DNA from: Mercurialis annua
Lineage: Eukaryota; Streptophyta; Magnoliopsida; Malpighiales; Euphorbiaceae
DNA: 64,000 bases
NCBI RefSeq assembly: GCF_937616625.2
Contig: NC_065576.1
Location: 23,792,628-23,856,627 of the forward strand
Reading direction: 5' to 3'
Shown piece by piece: positions 41,201-52,108 of this stretch. The notes under the pieces were generated by a model. It ran no database searches. It saw only the letters and a list, made by a program, of their open reading frames with translations, and had not been told where the DNA came from. Numbering within the stretch: the first letter of the stretch is position 1; every line of letters begins with the position of its first letter. The translations under genes and the position numbers were made by a program.

Positions 41201-43670
41201 TTTACCAACATTACGAAACAAATCCAAACGTTTCGTCTTTATAGCAATTTAGGCCAAACATTTACAAACGTTACGAAACGAATCCAAACGTTACACCTTT
41301 TTAGCAAATTAAGCCAAAAGTTTACAAACGTTACGAAACAAAACCAAACGTTTAAAACGTTACGAAACAAATCCATACGTTTCACATGTTTAGCGATATA
41401 AGCCAAACCTTTAAAACGTTACAAAAGAAAACCAAGTGTTTCACCTTTTTAGCAATTTAAGCCAAACGTTTACAAACGTTAAAAAATAAATCCAAACGTT
41501 TCACCTTTTTAGCAATTTAAGCCAAACGTTTACAAACATTCCGAAACAAACCCAAGCGTTTCACATTTTTAAAAATTTAAGGCAAACATTCAAAAACGTT
41601 ACAAAACAAATCCAAGCGTTTCACCTTTTTACCAATTTAAGCCAAACATATTAAAACGTTAAGAAACAAATCCAAACGTTTCACCTTTTTAGCGTTTTAA
41701 GCCGAACGTTTACAAACTTTACGAAACAAAACCAAACATTTCACCTTTTTAGCAATTTAAGCGAAACGTTTACAATCGTTATGAAACAAATCCAAACGTT
41801 TCCCGTTTTTAGCAATTTAATCCAAACGTTTAAAACGTTACGAAACAAATCCAAACGTTTCACCTTTTTAGCGATTTATGCAAAATGTATACAAACGGTA
41901 AGAAACAAATCCAAACGTTTCACCTTTTTAGCGATTGAAGCGAAACATTTACAAAGGTTATAAAACAAATCCAATCGTTTCACATTTTTTGCAATTTAAG
42001 CCAAACGTTTACAAACGTTACGAAATAAAAACCAAGCGTTTCACCTTTTTAGCAATTTAAGCCAAACGTTTACAAACGTAACGAAACAAATCCAAGCGTT
42101 TCACCTTTTTAGCAATTTAAGCCGAGCGTTTACAAACGTAACGAAACAAATCCAAGCGTTTCACCTTTTAGAAATTTAAGCCAAGCGTTTACAAACGTAA
42201 CGAAACAAATCCAAGTGTTTCACCTTTTTAGCAATTTAAGCCAACCGTTTACAAACGTTTACGAAACAATTCCAAGCGTTTTCCCTTTTTAGAAATTTAA
42301 ACCAAACATTTACAAACATTACGAAACAAATCCAAATGTTTCACCTTTTTAGCGATTTAAGCCAAACATTTACAAACTTTACGAAACAAATCTAAATGTT
42401 TCACCTTTACATTGATTTGAGCCAAACATTTACAGACGTTACAAAATAAATCAAAACGTTGAACCTTTTTCACAATTTAAGCCAAGCGTTTACAAACGTT
42501 ACGAAACAAATTCAAACGTTTGACCTTTTTACTGATTTAAGCCATACGTTTACAAATGTTAAAAAACAAATCCAAACGTTTCGCCTTTTTAGCAATTTAA
42601 TCAAAACGTTTACAAAAGTTACAATACAAATCCAAACGTTTCCCCTTTTTAGCGATTTAAGCCAAACGTTAACAAACATTACGAAACAAACCAAACGTTT
42701 AAAACGTTACGAAACAAATCCAAACGTTACACATTTTTAGCGATTAAATCCAAACGTTTATAAATGGTACAAAAGAAAGCCAAGCCTTTCACCTTTTTAG
42801 CAATTTAAGCCAAACGTTTATAAACGTTACGAAACAAATCCAACCGTTTCACCTTTTTAGCAATTTAAGTCAAACGTTTACAGACGTTCCGAAACAAATT
42901 CAAGCGTTTCACCTTTTTAGTAATTTAAGCCAAACGTTTACAGACGTTCGAAACAAAGCCAAGCGTTTCACCTTTTTAGCAATTTACGCCAAACGTTTAG
43001 AAACTTTACAAAACAAATATAAACGTTTCACCTTTTTAGCGATTTAAGCCGAACGTTTGCAAACGTTAAGAAACAAAACCAAACATTTCACCTTTTTGGC
43101 AAATTAAGCCAAACGTTTACGTTTCACAATCCAAGCGTTTCACCTTTTTACCAATTTAAGCCAAACATTTTAAAACGTTACCAAACAAATCCAAATGTTT
43201 CACCTTTTTAGCGATTTAAGCAAAATATTTACAAGAATTATGAAACAAATCCAAACGTTTCGCCTTTCTAGCGATTTAAGCCTAACGTTTACAAACGCTA
43301 CGGAACAAAACCAAACGATTAAAACGTTATGAAAAAAATCCAAACGTTTCACATTTTTAGCGATTTAAGCCAAACCCTTGCAAACATTACAAAACAAAAC
43401 CAAGTGTTTCACCTCTTTAGCAATTTAAGCCAAACATTTACAAACGTTACGGAACAAATCCAAGTGTTTCACCTTTTTTGCAATTTAAGCCAAACGTTTA
43501 GAAACGTTCCGAAACAAATTCAAGCGTTTCACCTATTTAGTAATTTAAGTCAAACGTCTACAAACGTCACGATACAAATCCAAGCGTTTCACCTTTTTAG
43601 CAATTTAGGCTAAACGTTTACAAAAGTTACATAACAAATCCAAACATTTCACCTTTTTAGCGATTTAAGC
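35233..43670 (+). repeat. Satellite block with ~2.1-2.3-kb higher-order period
   Basis: The 'gttgaacctttttcgcg' marker recurs at about 37821, 40117, 42461 and 44577, with spacings of 2296, 2344 and 2116 bp. Between markers the order of variants is conserved: 'aagcctttcacc', 'gttcgaaac', 'tttaccaacattacg', and the half-unit followed by 'cgatataagcc'. The copies are visibly less alike than the duplicates on either side. The first 2.5 kb (35233-37800) fits the pattern less well. Confidence 0.65.
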
Positions 43671-46600
43671 CGAACGTTTACAAACGTTACAAAACAAATC
43701 TAAACGTTTCCCCATTTTAGCGATTTAACCCAAACGTTTAAAAGTTACGAAACAAATCCAAACATTTCACCTTTTTAGCGATTTATGCCAATCGTTTACA
43801 AACGTTACGAAACAAATCCAAACGTTTCCCCTTTGTAGCGATTTATTTCAAACGTTTACAAATGTTATGAAACAAATTAAAACGTTTCACCTTTTTAGTG
43901 ATTGAAGCCAAACGTTTACAAATGTTAAGAAACAAATCCAAACGTTTCACCTTTTTAGCGATTTAAGCCAAATGTTTCAACTTTTTAGCGATTTAAGCCA
44001 AACGTTTACAAACGTTACAAAACAAATCCAAACGTTTCGCCTTTTTAGCGATTTATGCAAAACGTTTACAAATGGTAAGAAACAAATCCAAACGTTTCAC
44101 CTTTTTAGCGATTGAAGCTAAACGTTTACAAACGTTACAAAACAAATCCAAACGTTTCACTTTTTTTAGCAATTTAAGCCAAACGTTTACAAACATTACG
44201 AAACAAAAATCAAGCATTTCACCTTTAGCAATTTAAGCCAATCGTTTACAAACGTAACGAAACAAATCCAAGCATTTCACCTTTTTAGCAATTTAATCCA
44301 AGCGTTTACAAACGTAACGAAACATATCCAAGCGTTTCACCTTTTTAGCAATTTAAGCCAAACGTTTACAAACGATACGAAACAAATCCAAGAGTTTCAC
44401 CTTTTTAGCAATTTAAACCAAACGTTTACAAACATTACGAAACAAATCCAAACGTTTCACCTTTTTAGCGATTTTAGCCAAACGTTTACAAACTTTACGA
44501 AACAAATCCAAATGTTTCACCTTTATATTGATTTGAGCCAGACGTTTACAAACTTTACAAAATAAATCCAAACGTTGAACCTTTTTCGCGATTTAAGCCA
44601 AGCGTTTACAAACATTACGAAACAAATTCAAACGTTTGACCTTTTTACCGATTTAAGCCAAACGTTTACAAACGTTAAGAAACAAATCCAAACGTTTCGC
44701 CTTTTTAGCAATTTAAGCGAAACGTTTACAAACATTACAATACAAATCCAAACGTTTCACCTTTTTAGCGATTTAAGCCAAATGTTAACAAAAGTTATGA
44801 AACAAACCAAACGTTTAAAACGTTATGAAACAAATCCAAACGTTTCAAATTTTTAGCGATTAAAGCCAAATGTTTACAAATGGTACGAAACAAAACCAAG
44901 CCTTTCACCTTTTTTAGCAATTTAAGCCAAACATATATAAACGTTACGAAACAAATCTAAGCGTTTCACCTTTTTAGCAATTTAAGCCAAACGTTTAGAG
45001 ACGTTCCGAAACAAATTCAAGCGTTTCACCTTTTTAGTAATTTAAGCCAAACGTTTACAAACGTTCGAAACAAATCCAAGCGTTTCCCCTTTTTAGCAAT
45101 TTACGCCAAACGTTTACAAACGTTACGAAACAAATATAAACGTTTCACCTTTTTAGCATTTTAAGCCGAACGTTTACAAACGTTACGAAACAAAACCAAA
45201 CATTTTACTTTATTAGCAATTTAAGCCAAATGTTTACAAACGTTACGAAACAAATGTTTCCCCATTTTAGCGATGAAAGCCAAACGTTTAAAACGTTACG
45301 AAACAAATCCAAACATTTCACCTTTTTAGCGATTTATGCCAAACATTTACACAAGTTATGAAACAAATCGAAACGTTTCAACTTTTTAGCGATTGAATCC
45401 AAACGTTTACAAATGTTACTAAACAAATCCAAATGTTTCACCTTTTTAACGATTTAAGCCAAACATTTACAAACGTTACGAAACAAATCCAAACGTTTCA
45501 CCTTTTTAGCGATTGAAGCCAAACGTTTACTAATGTTAAGAAACAAATCCAAACGTTTCACCTTTTTAGCGATTTAAGCCAAATGTTTCAACTTTTTAGC
45601 GATTTAAGCCAAACGTTTACAAACGTTACAAAACAAATCCAAACGTTTCCCCTTTTTAGCGATATATGCAAAACGTTTACAAATGGTAAGAAACAAATCC
45701 AAACGTTTCACCTTTTTAGCGATTGAAGCTAAACGTTTACAAACGTTACAAAACAAATCCAAACGTTTCACATTTTTAGCAATTTAAGCCAAACGTTTAC
45801 AAACATTACGAAACAAAAATCAACCATTTCACCTTTAGCAATTTAAGCCAATCGTTTACAAACGTAACGAAACAAATCCAAGCATTTCACCTTTTTAGCA
45901 ATATAATCCAAGCGTTTACAAACGTAACGAAACAAATCCAAGCGTTTCACCTTTTTCGCAATTTAAGCCAAATGTTTACAAACGATACGAAACAAATCCA
46001 AGAGTTTCACCTTTTTAGCAATTTAAACAAAACGTTTACAAAAATTACGAAACAAATTTAAACGTTTCACCTTTTTAGCGATTTTAGCCAAACGTTTACA
46101 AACTTTAGGAAACAAATCCAAATGTTTCACCTTTATATTGATTTGAGCCAAACGTTTACAAACTTTACAAAATAAATCAAACGGTGAGTGAACCTTTTTC
46201 GCGATTTAAGCCAAGCGTTTACAAACATTACGAAACAAATTCAAACGTTTGACCTTTTTACCGATTTAAGCCAAACGTTTACAAACGTTAAGAAACAAAT
46301 CCAAACGTTTCGCCTTTTTAGCAATATAAGCAAAACGTTTATAAACGTTACAATACAAATCCAAATGTTTCACCTTTTTAGCGATTTAAGCCAAATGTTA
46401 ACAAAAGTTACGAAACAAACCAAACGTTTAAAACATTACGAGACAAATCCAAACGTTTCAAATTTTTAGCGATTAAAGCCAAATGTTTACAAATGGTACG
46501 AAACAAAACCAAGCCTTTCACCTTTTTAGCAATTTAAGCCAAACATATATAAACGTTACGAAACAAATCCAAGCGTTTCACCTTTTTAGCAATTTAAGCC

Positions 46601-47520
46601 AAACGTTTACAGACGTTCCGAAACAAATTCAAGTGTTTCACCTTTTTAGTAATTTAAGCCAAACGTTTACAAACGTTCGAAACAAATCCAAGCGTTTCCC
46701 CTTTTTAGCAATTTACGCCAAACGTTTACAAACGTTACGAAATAAATATAAACGTTTCACCTTTTTAGCATTTTAAGCCGAACGTTTACAAACGTTACGA
46801 AACAAAAACAAACATTTTACCTTTTTAGCAATTTAAGCCAAATGTTTACAAACGTTACGAAACAAATGTTTCCCCATTTTAGCGATGAAAGCCAAACGTT
46901 TAAAACGTTACGAAACAAATCCAAACGTTTCCCCTTTTTAGCGCTTTATGTCAAACGTTTACAAATGTTATGAAACAAATTAAAACGTTTCACCTTTTTA
47001 GCGATTGAAGCCAAACATTTACAAATGTTAAGAAACAAATCCAAACGTTTCACCTTTTTAGCGATTTAAGCCAAACGTTTCACCTTTTTAGCGATTTAAG
47101 CCAAACGTTTACAAACGTTATGAAACAAATCCAAACGTTTCACCTTTTTAGCGATTTATGAAAAACGTTTAAAAATGGTAAGAAACAAATCCAAACGTTT
47201 CACCTTTTTAGCGATTGAAGCTAAACGTTTACAAACGTTACAAAACAAATCCAAACGTTTCACATTTTTAGCAATTTAAGCCAAACGTTTACAAACATTA
47301 CGAAACAAAAATCAAGCATTTCACCTTTAGCAATTTAAGCCAATCGTTTACAAACGTAACGAAACAAATCCAAGCATTTCACCTTTTTAGCAATTTAATC
47401 CAAGCGTTTAAACGTAACGAAACATATCCAAGCGTTTCACCTTTTTAGCAATTTAAGCCAAACGTTTACAAACGATACGAAACAAATCCAAGAGTTTAAC
47501 CTTTTTAGCGATTAAAGCCG
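43671..47520 (+). repeat. 3.83-kb satellite higher-order repeat, copy 1
   Basis: The signature 'aaaacaaatctaaacg' with 'gatttaacccaaacg' begins near 43691 and recurs near 47539 and 51364. Within the unit, two marker monomers lie 1613 bp apart (44577 and 46190). Only the second carries the variant 'aaacggtgagtgaacc', so the unit is a dimer of two subtypes. It also includes the 5-bp-deleted 'catttcacctttagcaattt' monomers. Confidence 0.75.
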
Positions 47521-50500
47521 AACTTTTACAAACGTTACAAAACAAATCTAAACGTTTCCCCATTTTAGCGATTTAACCCAAACGTTTAAACGTTACGAAA
47601 CAAATCCAAACATTTGACCTTTTTAGCGATTTATGCCAAACGTTTACAAACGTTACGAAACAAATCCAAACGTTTCCCCTTTTTAGCGCTTTATGTCAAA
47701 CGTTTACAAATGTTATGAAACAAATTAAAACGTTTCACCTTTTTAGCGATTGAAGCCAAACGTTTACAAATGTTAAGAAACAAATCCACTTTTTAGCGAT
47801 TTAAGCCAAACGTTTCACCTTTTTAGCGATTTAAGCCAAACGTTTAAAACGTTACGAAACAAATCCAAACGTTTCACCTATTTAGCGATTTATGCAAAAC
47901 GTTTACAAATGGTAAGAAACAAATCCAAACGTTTTACTTTTTTAGCGATTGAAGCTAAACGTTTACAAACGTTACAAAACAAATCTAACCGTTTCACATT
48001 TTTAGCAATTTAAGCCAAACGTTTACAAACATTACGAAACAAAAATCAAGCATTCCACCTTTAGCAATTTAAGCCAATCGTTTACAAACGTAACGAAACA
48101 AATCCAAGCATTTCACCTTTTTAGCAATTTAATCCAAGCGTTTACAAACGTAACGAAACATATCCAAGCGTTTCACCTTTTTAGCATTTTAAGAAAAACG
48201 TTTACAAACGATACGAAACAAATCCAAGAGTTTCACCTTTTTAGCAATTTAAACCAAACGTTTACAAACATTACGAAACAAATCCAAACGTTTCACCTTT
48301 TTAGCGATTTTAGCCAAACGTTTACAAACTTTACGAAACAAATCCAAATGTTTCACCTTTATATTGATTTGAGCCAGACGTTTACAAACTTTACAAAATA
48401 AATCCAAACGTTGAACCTTTTTCGCGATTTAAGCCAAGCGTTTACAAACATTACGAAACAAATTCAAACGTTTGACCTTTTTACCGATTTAAGCCAAACG
48501 TTTACAAACGTTAAGAAACAAATCCAAACGTTTCGCCTTTTTAGCAATTTAAGCGAAACGTTTACAAACATTACAATACAAATCCAAACGTTTCACCTTT
48601 TAAGCGATTTAAGCCAAATGTTAACAAAAGTTACGAAACAAACCAAACGTTTAAAACGTTACGAAACAAATCCAAACGTTTCAAATTTTTAGCGATTAAA
48701 GCCAAATGTTTACAAATGGTACGAAACAAAACCAAGCCTTTCACCTTTTTTAGCAATTTAAGCCAAACATATATAAACGTTACGAAACAAATCCAAGCGT
48801 TTCACCTTTTTAGCAATTTAAGCCAAACGTTTAGAAACGTTCCGAAACAAATTCAAGCATTTCACCTTTTTAGTAATTTAAGCCAAACGTTTACAAACGT
48901 TCGAAACAAATCCAAGCGTTTCCCCTTTTTAGCAATTTACGCCAAACGTTTACAAACGTTACGAAACAAATATAAACGTTTCACCTTTTTAGCATTTTAA
49001 GCCGAACGTTTACAAACGTTACGAAACAAAACAAACATCTTACTTTATTAGCAATTTAAGCCAAATGTTTACAAACGTTACGAAACAAATGTTTCCCCAT
49101 TTTAGCGATGAAAGCCAAACGTTTAAAACGTTACGAAACAAATCCAAACATTTCACCTTTTTAGCGATTTATGCCAAACATTTACACAAGTTATGAAACA
49201 AATCGAAACGTTTCACCTTTTTAGCGATTGAATCCAAACGTTTACAAATGTTACTAAACAAATCCAAATGTTTCACCTTTTTAACGATTTAAGCCAAACT
49301 TTTACAAACGTTACGAAACAAATCCAAACGTTTCACCTTTTTAGTGATTGAAGCCAAACGTTTACAAATGTTAAGAAACAAATCCAAACGTTTCACCTTT
49401 TTAGCGATTTAAGCCAAATGTTTCAACTTTTTAGCGATTTAAGCCAAACGTTTACAAACGTTACAAAACAAATCCAAACGTTTCACCTTTTTAGCGATAT
49501 ATGCAAAACGTTTACAAATGGTAAGAAACAAATCCAAACGTTTCACCTTTTTAGCGATTGAAGCTAAACGTTTACAAACGTTACAAAATAAATCCAAACG
49601 TTTCACATTTTTAGCAATTTAAGCCAAACATTACGAAACAAAAATCAAGCATTTCACCTTTAGCAATTTAAGCCAATCGTTTACAAACGTAACGAAACAA
49701 ATCCAAGCATTTCACCTTTTTAGCAATATAATCCAAGCGTTTACAAACGTAACGAAACAAATCCAAGCGTTTCACCTTTTTCGCAATTTAAGCCAAGCGT
49801 TTACAAACGATACGAAACAAATCCAAGAGTTTCACCTTTTTAGCAATTTAAACAAAACGTTTACAAAAATTACGAAACAAATCCAAATGTTTCACCTTTT
49901 TAAAGATTTTAGCCAAACGTTTACAAATTTTACGAAACAAATCCAAATGTTTCACCTTTATATTGATTTGAGCCAAACGTTTACAAACTTTACAAAATAA
50001 ATCAAACGGTGAGTGAACCTTTTTCGCGATTTAAGCCAAGCGTTTACAAACATTACGAAACAAATTCAAACGTTTGACCTTTTTACCGATTTAAGCCAAA
50101 CGTTTACAAACGTTAAGAAACAAATCCAAACGTTTCGCCTTTTTAGCAATATAAGCAAAACGTTTATAAACGTTACAATACAAATCCAAATGTTTCACCT
50201 TTTTAGCGATTTAAGCCAAATGTTAACAAAAGTTACGAAACAAACCAAACGTTTAAAACGTTACGAGACAAATCCAAACGTTTCAAATTTTTAGCGATTA
50301 AAGCCAAATGTTTACAAATGGTACGAAACAAAACCAAGCCTTTCACCTTTTTAGCAATTTAAGCCAAACATATATAAACGTTACGAAACAAATCCAAGCG
50401 TTTCACCTTTTTAGCAATTTAAGCCAAACGTTTACAGACGTTCCGAAAAAAATTCAAGTGTTTCACCTTTTTAGTAATTTAAGCCAAACGTTTACAAACG

Positions 50501-51345
50501 TTCGAAACAAATCCAAGCGTTTCCCCTTTTTAGCAATTTACGCCAAACGTTTATAAACGTTACGAAACAAATATAAACGTTTCACCTTTTTAGCATTTTA
50601 AGCCGAACGTTTACAAACGTTACGAAACAAAAACAAACATTTTACCTTTTTAGCAATTTAAGCCAAATGTTTACAAACGTTACGAAACAAATGTTTCCCC
50701 ATTTTAGCGATGAAAGCCAAACGTTTAAAACGTTACGAAACAAATCCAAACGTTTCCCTTTTTTAGCGCTTTATGTCAAACGTTTACAAATGTTATGAAA
50801 CAAATTAAAACGTTTCACCTTTTTAGCGATTGAAGCCAAACATTTACAAATGTTAAGAAACAAATCCAAACTTTTCACCTTTTTAGCGATTTAAGCCAAA
50901 CATTTCACCTTTTTAGCGATTTAAGCCAAACGTTTACAAACGTTATGAAACAAATCCAAACGTTTCACCTTTTTAGCGATTTATGCAAAACGTTTAAAAA
51001 TGGTAAGAAATAAATCCAAACGTTTCACCTTTTTAGCGATTGAAGCTAAACGTTTACAAACGTTACAAAACAAATCCAAACGTTTCACATTTTTAGCAAT
51101 TTAAGCCAAACGTTTACAAACATTACGAAACAAAAATCAAGCATTTCACCTTTAGCAATTTAAGCCAATCGTTTACAAACGTAACGAAACAAATCCAAGC
51201 ATTTCACCTTTTTAGCAATTTAATCCAAGCGTTTAAACGTAACGAAACATATCCAAGCGTTTCACCTTTTTAGGAATTTAAGCCAAACGTTTACAAACGA
51301 TACGAAACAAATCCAAGAGTGTAACCTTTTTAGCGATTAAAGCCG
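47521..51345 (+). repeat. 3.83-kb satellite higher-order repeat, copy 2
   Basis: Markers recur at 48413 (plain) and 50015 (with the 'ggtgagtgaacc' variant), exactly as in copy 1. The offsets are 3836 and 3825 bp. The sequence is close to identical over long stretches, indicating a recent tandem duplication at the right side of the array. Confidence 0.75.
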
Positions 51346-52108
51346 AACGTTTACAAACGTTACAAAACAAATCTAAACGTTTCCCCATTTTAGCGATTTA
51401 ACCCAAACGTTTAAACGTTACGAAACAAATCCAAACATTTGACCTTTTTAGCGATTTATGCCAAACGTTTACAAACGTTACGAAACAAATCCAAACGTTT
51501 CCCCTTTTTAGCGCTTTATGTCAAACGTTTACAAATGTTATGAAACAAATTAAAATGTTTCACCTTTTTAGCGATTGAAGCCAAACGTTTACAAATGTTA
51601 AGAAACAAATCCACTTTTTAGCAATTTAAGCCAAACGTTTCACCTTTTTAGCGATTTAAGCCAAACGTTTAAAACGTTACGAAACAAATCCAAATGTTTC
51701 ACCTTTTTAGCGATTTATGCAAAACGTTTACAAATGGTAAGAAACAAATCCAAACGTTTTACCTTTTTAGCGATTGAAGCTAAACGTTTACAAACGTTAC
51801 AAAACAAATCTAAACGTTTCAAATTTTTAGCAATTTAAGCCAAACGTTTACAAACATTACGAAACAAAAATCAAGCATTTCACCTTTAGCAATTTAAGCC
51901 AATCGTTTACAAACGTAACGAAACAAATCCAAGCATTTCACCTTTTTAGCAATTTAATCCAAGCGTTTACAAACGTAACAAAACATATCCAAGCGTTTCA
52001 CCTTTTTAGCAATTTAAGCCAAACGTTTACAAACGATACGAAACAAATCCAAGAGTTTCACCTTTTTAGCGATTTAAGCCGAACATTTACAAACGTTACG
52101 AAACAAAT
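51346..52108 (+). repeat. Truncated third copy of the 3.83-kb repeat at the array edge
   Basis: The third copy begins like copies 1 and 2 and continues for about 750 bp, through the 'catttcacctttagc' monomer near 51880. It then stops at 'acgaaacaaat' (52098-52108), where unrelated gene sequence starts. The last monomer differs from the equivalent position in copy 2. Confidence 0.7.

Larger units (their letters stand above)
2029..52108 (+). repeat. ~50-kb satellite array, 60-bp monomer
   Basis: About 835 tandem copies of a 60-bp unit fill this interval. Written from one GAAAC to the next, the plus-strand consensus is built from 'aaatccAAACGTTTcacc', 'tttttagcgatttaagcc' and 'AAACGTTTacaaacgttacg'. 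GC is about 35%, with roughly twice as much C as G on the plus strand. Common variants replace gcgattt with gcaattt, acaaatcc with acaaaacc, and cacctt with cccctt. Occasional monomers lose 5 bp (cacctttagc) or are reduced to a ~29-bp half-unit. The monomer length is a multiple of 3, so frames such as KQIQTFHLFSDLSQTFTNVT stay open for up to 212 codons; they carry no codon-level signal and are not genes. No transposon interrupts the array. Whether it is centromeric, pericentromeric or subtelomeric cannot be told from sequence. The family was not recognised. Confidence 0.98.

Noticed and set aside
2091..50556. Dozens of 60-212-codon open frames within the 60-bp array, on both strands
   Set aside because: All are translations of the satellite in different frames. 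Their peptides repeat every 20 residues, they start at random ATG variants, and they end wherever a monomer variant makes a stop.
2029..52108. CRISPR array or VNTR-type regulatory array
   Set aside because: There are no unique spacers between conserved repeats. The whole unit repeats, and the genomic context is eukaryotic.
2029..52108. Centromere call for the satellite
   Set aside because: Size and homogeneity are compatible with a centromere, but nothing in the sequence distinguishes it from pericentromeric or subtelomeric heterochromatin.
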